From Amphritea atlantica (GTDB taxonomy: Bacteria > Pseudomonadota > Gammaproteobacteria > Pseudomonadales > Balneatricaceae): 64,000 nt of DNA. Positions within the stretch are counted from its first letter, which is position 1, and each line of letters opens with the position of its first letter. The stretch covers positions 1 through 64,000 of the forward strand of contig CP073344.1 in assembly GCA_024397875.1 (NCBI GenBank), written 5' to 3'. Below, piece after piece: positions 21,667-30,388 of this stretch. The position numbers were made by a program, and so were the translations under genes. A model generated the notes under the pieces. That model saw only the letters and a list, made by a program, of their open reading frames with translations. It did no database searches and was not told where the DNA came from.

Positions 21667-23769
21667 GTGCCACAAGCAATTACTAAAACATTCCAATACG
21701 GTAAGCATGAAGTTACCCTCGAAACCGGTCGGGTTGCCCGTCAGGCGAGCGGTGCTGTACTGGTTACTATGGCCGGTGTACAGGTTCTGTGTACCGTCGT
21801 TGGCGCTAAATCAGCCCGCGAAGGTCAGGACTTTTTCCCACTGTCTGTTCACTACCAGGAAAAGTACTACTCAGTAGGCCGTATCCCGGGTGGTTTCTTC
21901 AAGCGTGAAGCACGTCCGTCTGAGAAAGAGACGCTGACCTCCCGCCTCATCGACCGTCCTATCCGTCCACTGTTCCCTAAGGGGTACATGAATGAAGTGC
22001 AGGTTATCTGTACGGTTATGTCTGCGGATAAGATTAACGATCCTGATATCGCTGCGATGATCGGTACGTCTGCCGCGCTGGCGATCTCGGGTATCCCTTT
22101 CCAGGGCCCAATCGGTGGTGCACGTGTAGGTTACACTGAAGAAGCCGGTTATACGCTGAACCCAACCTATGAAGAACTGCAAGCCTCTATGCTGGACATG
22201 GTGGTTGCGGGTACTTCTGATGCGGTTCTGATGGTTGAATCTGAAGCTCAGGAACTGTCTGAAGATGAGATGCTGGGTGCGGTTGTATTCGGACACCAGC
22301 AGATGCAGGTTGCGATCAATGCGATCAATGAACTGGTTGCTGAAGCCGGTAAGCCACGCTGGGAATACACTCCGGAAGCTAAGAATGAAGCCCTGATCGA
22401 ACAGGTTCGCGGTGTTGTTGGTGCTGATATCAATAATGCTTACCTGACGGCTGATAAAATGGAGCGTCAGAACGCTCTGGCAGCTGCCCGTGATAAAGCG
22501 GTTGAAGCACTGTGTGGTGAAGAGGATCAGCCTTCTGCCGGTGAAGTATCCGGTATCTTCAAATCACTGGAGAAAGAGATCGTTCGTGGACGTATCCTGG
22601 ATGGTCAGCCACGTATCGATGGTCGTGACAGCAAGACTGTTCGCGGTATCGACGTTGAAATCGACGTACTGAGCGGTACTCACGGTTCTGCACTGTTCAC
22701 CCGGGGTGAAACTCAGGCGATTGCTACCTGTACACTGGGTACTGCCCGTGACTCCCAGATCATTGATGCGATCGAAGGCGAACGCCGCGATCCGTTCATG
22801 CTGCACTACAATTTCCCTCCATATTCTGTCGGTGAAGCGGGTCGTATGGGTGCTACCGGTCGTCGTGAGATCGGTCATGGTCGCCTGGCGCGTCGCAGTG
22901 TTGCTGCGGTTCTGCCGACACAAGAAGAGTTCCCGTACACCATCCGTATCGTGTCTGAGATCACTGAATCTAACGGTTCAAGCTCTATGGCGTCTGTTTG
23001 TGGTGCGTCACTGTCGATGATGGATGCCGGTGTGCCGCTGAAAGCGCCAGTTGCCGGTATTGCGATGGGTCTGGTTAAGGACGGAGAGCGTTTCACCGTA
23101 CTAACCGATATTCTGGGTGATGAAGATCACCTGGGCGACATGGACTTTAAAGTAGCAGGTACTGAAGCCGGTGTAACCGCGCTGCAGATGGATATCAAGA
23201 TCACCGGTATTACCGAAGAGATCATGGATATCGCGCTGGAGCAGGCTTATGAAGCCCGTGCTCTGATCCTCAAAGAGATGGCAAAAGTCATCGGTTATGC
23301 CCGTCCTGAGTTGCCTGACAATGCGCCTGCAATGACTCTGCTGGAGATCAACCCAGAGAAGATTCGTGACGTGATCGGTAAAGGTGGTGCGACTATCCGT
23401 GCCCTGACTGAAGAGACCGGTGCAACGATCGATATCGAAGATAACGGTACTGTACGCATCTATGCAGCCGATAAAGCTGCCGCTAAAGCTGCTGTGGATA
23501 AGGTTCGTGAGATCACTGCAGAAGCCGAAGTCGGTAAAATCTACGAAGGTAAGGTTGTACGTCTGGAAGAGTTCGGCGCGTTCGTAAATATCCTGCCGGG
23601 TAAAGATGGTCTGGTGCACATCTCTCAGATCGCGAATAAGCGTATCGAGAAAGTCACCGATTACATCAAGATGGACGATGTCGTTAAGGTTAAGGTGATG
23701 GAAGTTGATCCCCGTGGTCGTATCAAACTGACCATGCGTGATCTGGAGCAGGATGAGTCTGTAGAATAA
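21667..23769 (+). CDS. pnp: Polyribonucleotide nucleotidyltransferase (PNPase)
   Basis: PNPase (700 aa), a phosphorolytic 3'-5' exoribonuclease and degradosome component. It has two RNase PH domains separated by an all-helical region, then a KH domain (about 555-615, [20 protein letters not shown]) and an S1 domain (about 622-690, [21 protein letters not shown]). GTG at 21667 is chosen for the AAGGA site and the PQAITKTF N-terminus; an upstream in-frame ATG adds ten unsupported residues. Confidence 0.97.
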   Translation: MPQAITKTFQYGKHEVTLETGRVARQASGAVLVTMAGVQVLCTVVGAKSAREGQDFFPLSVHYQEKYYSVGRIPGGFFKREARPSEKETLTSRLIDRPIRPLFPKGYMNEVQVICTVMSADKINDPDIAAMIGTSAALAISGIPFQGPIGGARVGYTEEAGYTLNPTYEELQASMLDMVVAGTSDAVLMVESEAQELSEDEMLGAVVFGHQQMQVAINAINELVAEAGKPRWEYTPEAKNEALIEQVRGVVGADINNAYLTADKMERQNALAAARDKAVEALCGEEDQPSAGEVSGIFKSLEKEIVRGRILDGQPRIDGRDSKTVRGIDVEIDVLSGTHGSALFTRGETQAIATCTLGTARDSQIIDAIEGERRDPFMLHYNFPPYSVGEAGRMGATGRREIGHGRLARRSVAAVLPTQEEFPYTIRIVSEITESNGSSSMASVCGASLSMMDAGVPLKAPVAGIAMGLVKDGERFTVLTDILGDEDHLGDMDFKVAGTEAGVTALQMDIKITGITEEIMDIALEQAYEARALILKEMAKVIGYARPELPDNAPAMTLLEINPEKIRDVIGKGGATIRALTEETGATIDIEDNGTVRIYAADKAAAKAAVDKVREITAEAEVGKIYEGKVVRLEEFGAFVNILPGKDGLVHISQIANKRIEKVTDYIKMDDVVKVKVMEVDPRGRIKLTMRDLEQDESVE

Positions 23770-23786
23770 GCACTCATTCCGCTGTT

Positions 23787-23816
23787 AAAAAAGCCCTGCT
23801 GATGCAGGGCTTTTTT
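23787..23816. terminator. Terminator after pnp
   Basis: Perfect 13-bp stem AAAAAAGCCCTGC/GCAGGGCTTTTTT with a TGAT loop, 17 nt after the pnp stop. It ends the long housekeeping block. Confidence 0.93.
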
Positions 23817-23865
23817 GTTTCTGCAGTACGTTACAATACGTTGAAATCTGTATAGGGCGCTGAAT

Positions 23866-24321
23866 ATGAAACGAGTAACAGGCATAGTGTTGGCTCTGCT
23901 GCTGGCCGGCTGTGGTGGCGATGAGGTGGGGGATGTGTCGCTCGGCATACTGACAACTAAAGATATTAAACTGAATGTGCTGGTGGATCCTGTGGTGACC
24001 GGTGTCACCTGTCATATCGCCAGTATTGAAGCCGATCTGGACTTTGCCGATCCCAGTGATTCATCGATTGCCTGTCGTCAGACCGGCCCGATAACCCCGC
24101 AGATGATCACCGCGATCGATCGCTCAAAAGATGGCGAAGTTGTGTTTCGAAAATCTAAAAGCATACTGTTCAAAACCATGAAAGTGCGGCGTATCTTCGA
24201 TCCTGAATCACAGACGCTGATGTACCTGTCCTACTCCACTAAAGAGATCAATGGCAGCTACAAGCACAGCCTTTCAACTGTGCCTCTTTGGGGGACGCAG
24301 GGCTATAACAGCAGTCGTTAG
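23866..24321 (+). CDS. CreA-family lipoprotein
   Basis: CreA-like protein of 151 aa. A signal peptide ends in the lipobox LLAGC (Cys about 17), so it is predicted to be lipid-anchored in the envelope. The rest matches the CreA pattern: VDPVVTGVTCHIAS, an IACRQTGPI segment, EVVFRKSKSILFK and YLSYSTKEINGSYKHSLSTVPL. Most CreA proteins carry a plain signal peptide, so the lipobox is notable. The biochemical function of CreA is not established. It is a single gene between the pnp terminator and a repeat-rich gap. Confidence 0.85.
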   Translation: MKRVTGIVLALLLAGCGGDEVGDVSLGILTTKDIKLNVLVDPVVTGVTCHIASIEADLDFADPSDSSIACRQTGPITPQMITAIDRSKDGEVVFRKSKSILFKTMKVRRIFDPESQTLMYLSYSTKEINGSYKHSLSTVPLWGTQGYNSSR

Positions 24322-24336
24322 ACGTCACTGTTTCAC

Positions 24337-24374
24337 TTGCCAGAACGTCGCTTCGCGACTTGCCAGTGGCTAGG
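24337..24374 (+). repeat. Hairpin interspersed repeat, copy 2
   Basis: TTGCCAGAAC, then stem GTCGC-TTC-GCGAC (24347-24359), then TTGCCAGTGGCTAGG. Same frame as the repeat at 32-90 but a different, still perfectly paired stem. Confidence 0.6.
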
Positions 24375-24479
24375 AAAAGCGCTATTAAGAGTATGGGGAT
24401 GCTGCCGTATAAAGTTGGTTTTATGCGCTGGGTATTTATTGCCCGCTCTCCCAGAGCCCAGTGATTATAAGGTTTACGG

Positions 24480-24531
24480 CAGTTGTCCCAGTGTTATGCA
24501 CAGCCTTGTGCGGGCGAATCTGGGGATAAAA
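24480..24531 (+). repeat. 52-bp exact direct repeat, copy A
   Basis: Identical over 52 nt to 25208-25259. It contains TTATGCACA, one base from the DnaA box TTATCCACA, and ends with GGGGATAA, whose complement is the related TTATCCCC. It can fold as nested stems CCCAG/CTGGG around GCACA/TGTGC. It is followed by AAAGC in both copies. Confidence 0.8.
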
Positions 24532-24584
24532 GCGCAGCAGCCGGATGTCGCTGTGCGCCTGCTCATGGCGAGTCGGGAGAAATA

Positions 24585-24935
24585 TTAGCTTGCTGATCGG
24601 TATAACTCCAGGCCTGCAACGGAGGGTTGTTCTACCTCGTTGTCACTCAGTGCCAGGGCTCGCAACAGACGACCGGTTATGCAGGTAAAACACTGCGGAC
24701 CGTTTTTGCTGCAGATTGAGTTTGCACAGGCATTGAGCAGTAGTTCATGAGCGGCTTGTTGTTGCACTCTGCGATTGGTTGAAACTAACTCGTTGCAGGT
24801 CACGATTCCCTGTTCTATTAATTCGAAAACCGCACTGCCACGCCATTCAGCGATGAGTGCTTCAGACATTCCACTGTGTAACCTGATGATCGGTTCCTCT
24901 CGCTCCAGCCAGGCATCAATTCTGAGTGCATTCAT
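24585..24935 (-). CDS. Fur-box-controlled Cys-rich protein of unknown function
   Basis: 116 aa, no family recognised. No signal peptide or membrane segment. The middle carries a compact cysteine group in NACANSICSKNGPQCFTC (C-x4-C-x6-C-x2-C), which could bind a metal or Fe-S cluster. The ATG at 24935 has an AAGGGA ribosome site, and a strong Fur box lies just upstream (24959-24977), so iron-repressed expression is expected. It is a monocistron facing CreA. An iron-related role is inference from the box and the cysteines only. Confidence 0.7.
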   Translation of the reverse strand: MNALRIDAWLEREEPIIRLHSGMSEALIAEWRGSAVFELIEQGIVTCNELVSTNRRVQQQAAHELLLNACANSICSKNGPQCFTCITGRLLRALALSDNEVEQPSVAGLELYRSAS

Positions 24936-24958
24936 GTAAATTTCCCTTTAAATTAGAT

Positions 24959-24977
24959 GATAATGATTCTCATTATG
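24959..24977 (-). promoter_or_regulatory. Fur box
   Basis: GATAATGATTCTCATTATG matches the 19-bp Fur consensus GATAATGATAATCATTATC at 16 positions and retains the inverted-repeat symmetry. It is centred about 33 nt upstream of the minus-strand ATG at 24935. Confidence 0.85.
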
Positions 24978-25207
24978 TTTGATTCTGTTATGAATGCAAC
25001 TGTTTTTAACCCGGTTTTTCGATAAGAGCCGTCGCTGAATGCAACTGCGTCACTTGCCTGATTGGCGCTGCCACCTTGTTTTTGGCTGTAACAAGCGTTT
25101 TTTCAGAGCATGGGAAAACTGTTGTCTGTTACTTATTTTCAGCCCTGCATACTTGCTGAACATTTATTGCCCGGTATCCCCAACCCCAGCCCTGATAGGG
25201 CTCACGT
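24978..25207. other. Gene-free stretch with a degenerate hairpin-repeat copy
   Basis: No supported gene. Around 25028-25075 a decayed version of the hairpin repeat is visible (CAACTGCGTCACTTGCC and GGCGCTGCC). Upstream of the second 52-bp repeat, ATTTATTGCCCG is shared with the flank of copy A, showing that the duplicated unit once extended further. Confidence 0.4.
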
Positions 25208-25259
25208 CAGTTGTCCCAGTGTTATGCACAGCCTTGTGCGGGCGAATCTGGGGATAAAA
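25208..25259 (+). repeat. 52-bp exact direct repeat, copy B
   Basis: Second copy of the block at 24480-24531, same orientation, 728 bp apart. The Fur-controlled gene lies between the two copies. Confidence 0.8.
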
Positions 25260-25385
25260 AAAGCCGAAGTCAGACGTCTCTGGGCATCTTGTGAGTGGTT
25301 ATGAAGAGCGCTTTAAGAGCAAGGGCAGTAGTGAGGGATGAACTTGGGGATGTTAAGCGGGTCTTATTGGAAATGGGAGAAGTAT

Positions 25386-25931
25386 ATGAACCGGATTAGC
25401 CGAACCTCTTTGTTGTTACTCTTAAGCTTGAATCTGGCGCTTAGCTTCAGCGTAAGCGCTGGAAAGCTGGAAACCCCCTTGCCTGCCCCAGAATTCTCCC
25501 AGACCGATGCCGATAGTTGGTTGAACAGTGCGCCCTTATCCTTAAGGGAGCTGCGGGGGAAAGTGATCATGCTGGATTTCTGGACCTTTGATTGCTGGAA
25601 CTGTTATCGGTCGTTTCCATGGATGCGTCAGCTTGAGCAGGCGCTTGCTGACGAGGCATTTACAGTGATTGGTATCCATACTCCGGAATTCGCCCATGAA
25701 CGCGTCAGAGCCAATGTAGAGGCCAAAATAGATGAATTTGAGCTGCATCATCCGGTGATGATGGATAATCAGTTTATCTACTGGCAGATGATGGGCAATA
25801 AATACTGGCCAGCCTTCTACCTGATCGACAAACAGGGAAAGGTCCGTTCAATCTATATCGGCGAGACGCATGTGGGGTCGGCGCAGGCGAGGGCGATCGA
25901 AGGAGATATTCGGGAATTGCTTCGTGAGTAG
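25386..25931 (+). CDS. Secreted thioredoxin-fold protein (DipZ/TlpA-like)
   Basis: 181 aa with an N-terminal signal peptide (MNRISRTSLLLLLSLNLALS... about 1-27). The redoxin domain has the active site CWNC in a DFWTFDCWNCYRSFPW context, which resembles the DipZ-type FWTYSCINC motif more than the usual WCxxC of TlpA. It also has a cis-Pro region (NKYWPAFYLID). Probably a periplasmic thiol-disulfide oxidoreductase; the partner is unknown. ATG 25386 is chosen for GGGAGA 5-10 nt upstream and the signal peptide. Confidence 0.82.
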   Translation: MNRISRTSLLLLLSLNLALSFSVSAGKLETPLPAPEFSQTDADSWLNSAPLSLRELRGKVIMLDFWTFDCWNCYRSFPWMRQLEQALADEAFTVIGIHTPEFAHERVRANVEAKIDEFELHHPVMMDNQFIYWQMMGNKYWPAFYLIDKQGKVRSIYIGETHVGSAQARAIEGDIRELLRE

Positions 25932-26768
25932 TTAGACGTCGCTTCGCTTAAAAGCAGTAGCTAGAACGGCGCTTCGCGCCTGCTCGTGGTTAGAAAAGGC
26001 CTTCTTAACTAGTGTGTGACAATCTGCGTGGTAAGCTTGGTTCTGTGCAATTATAAACCGGTTATCAGAAGTAGGTTGGGATGAGGTCCGAATCCCAACA
26101 GCAAAGTTATACGTGACGGCGTCACTTTCGAGCTGGTAATAGATTCCTTTTTGATACCAGGCTTTAAGATAGTTTCCAGAGTATAAAAGGGCATCAGAAT
26201 AGTCTGTATATAATTGAGTTATTAAGGGCTCGTAGCTATATACAGTTGACTGGTTGTTTTCAGCCTTAATGTAAGTTTCGAAGGAGTTTACAACATCCTG
26301 ATACTCGATGAGGTTGAGTTCAGCCTCGTGCATCTGAATCTTTAGTTCTGATATTGCTGTTATCAGGTCTTTGTCTAAACGTGGCGATACATGTAATGCT
26401 TCTCTGGCATGCTGTAATGATTCTCGCGGGTCATTTCCTGCTTTGTATAGGCTGTATGCGGTGTTGCTCAAAAAATGAGATGATTTTAGAAAGCTTCCAG
26501 CACATTCGAAACTATTTGATTTTTAAAGCAGCTATCGAGCGCTGAATCAAAGCTTATGTCATCTTGGGGTAAAATGGATATGAATGACTGATGAGGGAAG
26601 GATCGGCTGTTTCTTTCCAGACCTGAATTGCATTTTTGAATTATGGCATTCAGATATCTATCATCCTCTTTTCCATAACCGAGTAATCTGGGGTCATAGA
26701 AAAAAGCAAAGCAGCTAAAACAGATACAGCCGCAACAGCGATCGTGTTGATGAAAAAATCCCTTTCAT
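25932..26768 (-). pseudogene. Frameshifted gene of unknown function (three homopolymer frameshifts)
   Basis: Translation of the minus strand from ATG 26768 (AAGGA ribosome site) gives one long coherent protein only if one base is added in each of three homopolymers: T6 at 26753-26758, T6 at 26700-26705 and A5 at 26520-26524 (minus-strand bases). The product would begin MKGIFFINTIAVAAVSVLAA, a signal-anchor-like helix, and continue through YDPRLLGYGKEDDRYLNAII and DSALDSCFK into the long 3' frame (helical, TPR-like, around NTAYSLYKAGNDPRESLQH). About 280 aa in total. The C-terminal 20 or so codons run into a hairpin repeat. Family not recognised. It may be genuine decay or homopolymer sequencing error. 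Confidence 0.6.
25935..26000 (+). repeat. Hairpin interspersed repeat, copy 4
   Basis: CTAGAAC, stem GGCGC-TTC-GCGCC (25968-25980), then TGCTCGTGGTTAGAAAAGG. A partial first unit CGTCGCTTCGC precedes it. It overlaps the 3' end of the broken gene. Confidence 0.6.
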
Positions 26769-26856
26769 TGTACGTCCTTGTTAATTAGAGCAAAGCCTCA
26801 TAACTCTTTCCCTATGAGCACATATATTTATCGAGATTCAATGTTTTACGCTTTTT

Positions 26857-26922
26857 CTAGCAAGGGAAGCGAAGCTTCCCGTCTAACCACTAGCAAGTGA
26901 CGAAGTCACGTTCTAGCCACTT
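26857..26922 (-). repeat. Hairpin interspersed repeat, copy 5 (inverted, two stems)
   Basis: Two hairpins, GGGAAGC-GAA-GCTTCCC (26864-26880) and GTGAC-GAA-GTCAC (26897-26909), in the frame CTAGCAA...GTCTAACCACTAGCAA...GTTCTAG. This is the reverse complement of the frame at 25935, so the broken gene is flanked by inverted copies. Confidence 0.65.
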
Positions 26923-27590
26923 TGTTTTTCCCGCATGACACAATACAGCCGATATCCGTATATCGTATAAAGGCAGTTAAGGAATCCGAAGACGATATCA
27001 AACAGGCTGCGAAGGATGAGTGAATCGAGTCCTATGCTTTGCAGCAGCGTTTCGATCAGCAGGTTGCTTCCCAGAAGTATGACAAACAGCACGGCAAGGC
27101 CGTTCAGCAGGGGCCAGAAGTATTCTGAAGTGTCCTGCCAGCTGTTTTTCAGGGATTCGGTCGGGCTGGTTTTTTCGATAATACTGAAGTATTCCGCAAA
27201 CCCCCAGCGGATCATCATGAATACCCCTGGGATAAAAAACAGCAACAGACCGATGGCGATACCGAATGCACCGAGCAGTTTGGTGACAAACAGGGGGACC
27301 CAGCGGCTGAGGCCAACTTTCAGGGCTTCGGTAGTGCTGATAGGGGCGTTATTTACCACCGACTCCAGATACGCGATGGTCGCGCCGACATAAAGAGGCA
27401 GAAAGATCAGGCTGGCCAGATAGAACATCAGGATAGAGTTGTTCAGCTCCGGATTCTCCGGATCGACCGATTGCATTGCGCTCATGCTGATCAGCGTTAT
27501 CAGGATGATGAACGGCAGCTGTATGCGCATAATCGCTTGGATATTGGCGCGGAAAAAAAACCAGGTTTGTTTCAGATAGGTGGAAACCAT
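26913..27590 (-). CDS. YciC-like integral membrane protein
   Basis: 225 aa, about six hydrophobic segments, resembling the YciC/UPF0259 family of inner-membrane proteins (paired helices with YLKQTWFFFRANIQAIMRIQLP at the N-terminus and GVFMMIRWGFAEYFSIIE in the middle). Function unknown. The 3' end touches the repeat at 26857. It is 21 nt downstream of the rsmC-like gene and probably co-transcribed with it. Confidence 0.7.
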   Translation of the reverse strand: MVSTYLKQTWFFFRANIQAIMRIQLPFIILITLISMSAMQSVDPENPELNNSILMFYLASLIFLPLYVGATIAYLESVVNNAPISTTEALKVGLSRWVPLFVTKLLGAFGIAIGLLLFFIPGVFMMIRWGFAEYFSIIEKTSPTESLKNSWQDTSEYFWPLLNGLAVLFVILLGSNLLIETLLQSIGLDSLILRSLFDIVFGFLNCLYTIYGYRLYCVMREKQSG

Positions 27591-27611
27591 GCTGTACTTT
27601 TAACTCATTTC

Positions 27612-28655
27612 TTATTTCGGTTGAGCCAGTAATACCAGCTTAAAGCTGCCATTATCGGCTATTGTTTCTATGGTAGAGAAGCGTTTCCGGGCTTTTCGTT
27701 CAAGCGGGATATGCAGGTTAACCACAAAGCAGGCGATACCATCAGCCTGCAGGTGGTTACGGGTAGCATCCAGAAACCGATCAGTCATATCCCCTTCAAT
27801 GCCGAAGCCCTGATGGAACGGTGGATTGCAAAGAATCAGTGGGAAACGCCCGGCAATACCGTCTGCGCAATCTGCGGCAATGACTTCAGCGTCGATTCCC
27901 CGCAATCGGAAATTTTCCTGACAGGCTTTAAGGGCGCCGGCATTGTTATCGGTGGCGGTGATCCGGCAGCCGAGTGGTGCGCAGTTAAGTGACAGATAAC
28001 CATATCCACAGCCCAGATCAAGCGCGGTTTCCGGCTTCTGTGGGAGTCGTTCAATAAAGCGGGGCAGTTCGGCGATCAGAAAAGCGCTGCCTTTATCGAT
28101 CTTATTCCATCCATAGACACCAGGCTTGCTGATATAGCTGAAGTTTTCGTCCGTGGCGACTTCCCGAAGCGTGGTGTAGTCGTGGTCCTCCAATAGCTCC
28201 GTGTCGGGTGCCCCGGGTGACTGCAAAATGCCCATCCAGGTATTCTTGTCTGATTTTGACTGCTCGATCTGTCCGGCAAAGAGTTTCTTGGCTTTATCCA
28301 GATAGGTTTTAATGCCTTCGTTTTTAAGGCCAGAGATACACAGTTTTCCACCGGGCTTGAGAATACGGATCGCCTGGTTGATCACATGGTGTACCACCGG
28401 TTTTTCTTTTGATACCCGGTAGAGAATCTTATCCACGCTATGATCGGCGTAGGCAGTAAAATCAAAATCAGAGAACAGGCTGTGCCAGCCGGCGCTTTCA
28501 AGTTGCTGACAGAGATCTAAGCGGTTGCTGATAACTGTAACGTCAGGGTTTACACGACTGGTCTGATTCAGCAGGTTTTCATCGGCGATCCACAGAGCAA
28601 TACCGCTGGCGCTGTCCAGTTCAGGCTTCAACAGGGAAAATGCAGTATCAGTCAT
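27612..28655 (-). CDS. rsmC: RsmC/RlmG-type rRNA guanine-N2 methyltransferase
   Basis: 347 aa, two tandem Rossmann-like halves as in RsmC: a degenerate N-terminal domain and a C-terminal SAM domain with DLGCGYGYLSL and the catalytic NPPFHQG motif. This architecture makes m2G in rRNA (RsmC acts on G1207 of 16S). RlmG (23S G1835) is a close relative and cannot be excluded. It overlaps rsuA by 4 nt (ATGA), so two 16S modification enzymes are coupled. Confidence 0.85.
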   Translation of the reverse strand: MTDTAFSLLKPELDSASGIALWIADENLLNQTSRVNPDVTVISNRLDLCQQLESAGWHSLFSDFDFTAYADHSVDKILYRVSKEKPVVHHVINQAIRILKPGGKLCISGLKNEGIKTYLDKAKKLFAGQIEQSKSDKNTWMGILQSPGAPDTELLEDHDYTTLREVATDENFSYISKPGVYGWNKIDKGSAFLIAELPRFIERLPQKPETALDLGCGYGYLSLNCAPLGCRITATDNNAGALKACQENFRLRGIDAEVIAADCADGIAGRFPLILCNPPFHQGFGIEGDMTDRFLDATRNHLQADGIACFVVNLHIPLERKARKRFSTIETIADNGSFKLVLLAQPK

Positions 28656-29344
28656 CGGAAGGATTTAGCCTCTTCATCGGTCAGAAAGCGAAATTCGCCG
28701 GGTTCCAGATCATCATCCAGCACGATCTTGCCAATCTGTTCCCGGTGCAGGGCGATCACTTTATTGCCCATGGCGGCAAACATCCGCTTTACCTGATGGT
28801 AGCGCCCCTCCTGCAGGGTAACCCGGGCCTGAGTGTCTGAGAGGATATCCAGTGTGGCAGGCAGGGTGGGCGTTTCTTCATTACGCAGCGTGATGCCTGT
28901 GGCGAACTGTTCTGCATAGTCCGGCGAGATAGGGTCGGCGGTGGTGACGAGATAGACCTTATCGCAATGGTGTTTCGGTGAAGTCACCCGGTGGGACCAC
29001 TGACCATCGTTGGTGATCAGTACTAATCCGGTGGTATCGATATCCAGACGGCCAGCGGGGTGCAGATCGCGGATGTTTTCCAGATCGAGAAGATCGATAA
29101 CCGTAGGGTGTTCCGCATCTTCAGTGGCGCACACAGTGCCTTCCGGTTTATTCAGCATCAGATATTTGGGGCCGGGAGCAGAAACCTCGCGCCCTTCGAG
29201 TAGCACGGCGTCACTGCTGACGACTTTGTAACCGTGATCCTGACAGATCTGACCGTTTACCTCGACATTTTTGCATTTGATCTGTCGTTTAATAAGACTG
29301 CGGGGTAAACCGGTTGCCTGACTCAGATATTTATCCAGTCGCAT
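28652..29344 (-). CDS. rsuA: 16S rRNA pseudouridine(516) synthase
   Basis: RsuA (230 aa): an N-terminal S4 RNA-binding domain (MRLDKYLSQATGLPRSLIKRQIK) followed by the catalytic domain with GRLDIDTTGLVLITNDG, whose Asp is the nucleophile, and the GRYHQVKRMFAAMGNKV motif of the RsuA/RluB/E/F group. First gene of the minus-strand rsuA-rsmC-yciC-like set. Confidence 0.9.
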   Translation of the reverse strand: MRLDKYLSQATGLPRSLIKRQIKCKNVEVNGQICQDHGYKVVSSDAVLLEGREVSAPGPKYLMLNKPEGTVCATEDAEHPTVIDLLDLENIRDLHPAGRLDIDTTGLVLITNDGQWSHRVTSPKHHCDKVYLVTTADPISPDYAEQFATGITLRNEETPTLPATLDILSDTQARVTLQEGRYHQVKRMFAAMGNKVIALHREQIGKIVLDDDLEPGEFRFLTDEEAKSFR

Positions 29345-29473
29345 CGAATTTCATCTGCCTGTTATCAAAAAACAGCTAGTATACCGGTACCAGCCTGAAT
29401 GCAATAGAGCTGGTAATCAGCTAATATACGCCGCCCGTATAATGACTAATTTAAACTGACCGTGTGACTGCCT

Positions 29474-30310
29474 GTGAAGCTTTTTGTAGATAACCTGACC
29501 AATGTTGATTTTTCCTACCTGCATCCGCAACGAGGCCTGCTGGGAGAGTCCTGGCTGGTCCAGCTGGTGCTGGACGGCAATCTGAATGAGCAGGGGATGA
29601 TCTGCGACTTCGCGGTTGTTAAAAAGGCGGTAAAGCAATGGTTTGATAATTGTATCGACCATGCGTTAGTCGTGCCCACGGGAATGACTAACCTCAAAGC
29701 CAGTCAGGCCGGAGGGGAAACCGTTGTTACCTGGCAGTATCCAGACGGCGGAGAGTTCTTCTGTCGTTCCCCTCAGCAGGCGATAGTGCTGGTGGATATG
29801 GATCAGGTGACCGAAACCAGCCTGGCCAAGTGGTGTAAAGACCAGTTGCTGGCGCTGTTTCCGGATGGGGTGCAGGGGCTTGAGATCAGTTTTGTGCCCG
29901 AATCGATCAGTGGTGCGTTTTATCACTACAGTCACGGCTTGCAGCAACACGACGGTAACTGTCAGCGCATCGCCCACGGGCATCGTTCACGCATTGAAAT
30001 CTTTCTCGATGGTCAGCGTGATACCGGTGTTGAACAGCAGTGGGCTGAAACTTTTCATGATATCTATATCGGCACCCGCAGCCATCTGCTGTCTGAGCCT
30101 TCAGCTGAGCACCATTATTTGTATAACGCCCCGCAGGGGGAGTTTGAGATCCGGCTGCCAGCAAAGAACTGCTATCTGATTGATACCGAGACGACAGTGG
30201 AACAGATTGCCTGCCATCTGGCGCAGCAGGTTAAAGCAGAATATCCAGATAAAGCGGTGACTGTGCGCGCCTTTGAAGGAGTCGCTAAAGGGGCGATCGC
30301 CGAAGCCTGA
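29474..30310 (+). CDS. Tandem 6-pyruvoyl-tetrahydropterin synthase/QueD-like protein
   Basis: 278 aa, about twice the length of a QueD subunit. The N-terminal half (1-110) has the PTPS fold signature with GMICDFAVVKKAVKQWFDNCIDHALVV but lacks the zinc histidines. The second half (about 145-278) has YHYSHGLQQHDGNCQRIAHGH, giving Zn-ligand-like histidines and a Cys. A single chain may mimic a PTPS dimer. The pathway (queuosine or folate/pterin) is not indicated by neighbours. GTG start, weak ribosome site. Confidence 0.75.
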   Translation: MKLFVDNLTNVDFSYLHPQRGLLGESWLVQLVLDGNLNEQGMICDFAVVKKAVKQWFDNCIDHALVVPTGMTNLKASQAGGETVVTWQYPDGGEFFCRSPQQAIVLVDMDQVTETSLAKWCKDQLLALFPDGVQGLEISFVPESISGAFYHYSHGLQQHDGNCQRIAHGHRSRIEIFLDGQRDTGVEQQWAETFHDIYIGTRSHLLSEPSAEHHYLYNAPQGEFEIRLPAKNCYLIDTETTVEQIACHLAQQVKAEYPDKAVTVRAFEGVAKGAIAEA

Positions 30311-30343
30311 TCATTCGTTTTCTTTAGCTGAGTGAGTAGAAAC

Positions 30344-30374
30344 AAAAAACCGCGGTTAAGACCGCGGTTTTTTT
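30344..30374. terminator. Bidirectional terminator
   Basis: Perfect 13-bp stem AAAAAACCGCGGT/ACCGCGGTTTTTT with a TAAG loop between the convergent PTPS-like and thiolase genes. Confidence 0.92.
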
Positions 30375-30388
30375 AAAGCAGGTATCGC

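Noticed and set aside
24337..25304. Small plus-strand frames sharing a common peptide
   Set aside because: The shared peptide comes entirely from translating the 52-bp repeat; no ribosome sites and no continuation of similarity.
24322..26922. Mobile element spanning the repeat-rich region
   Set aside because: No transposase, integrase or target-site duplication is visible; only repeats and a broken gene support acquisition.
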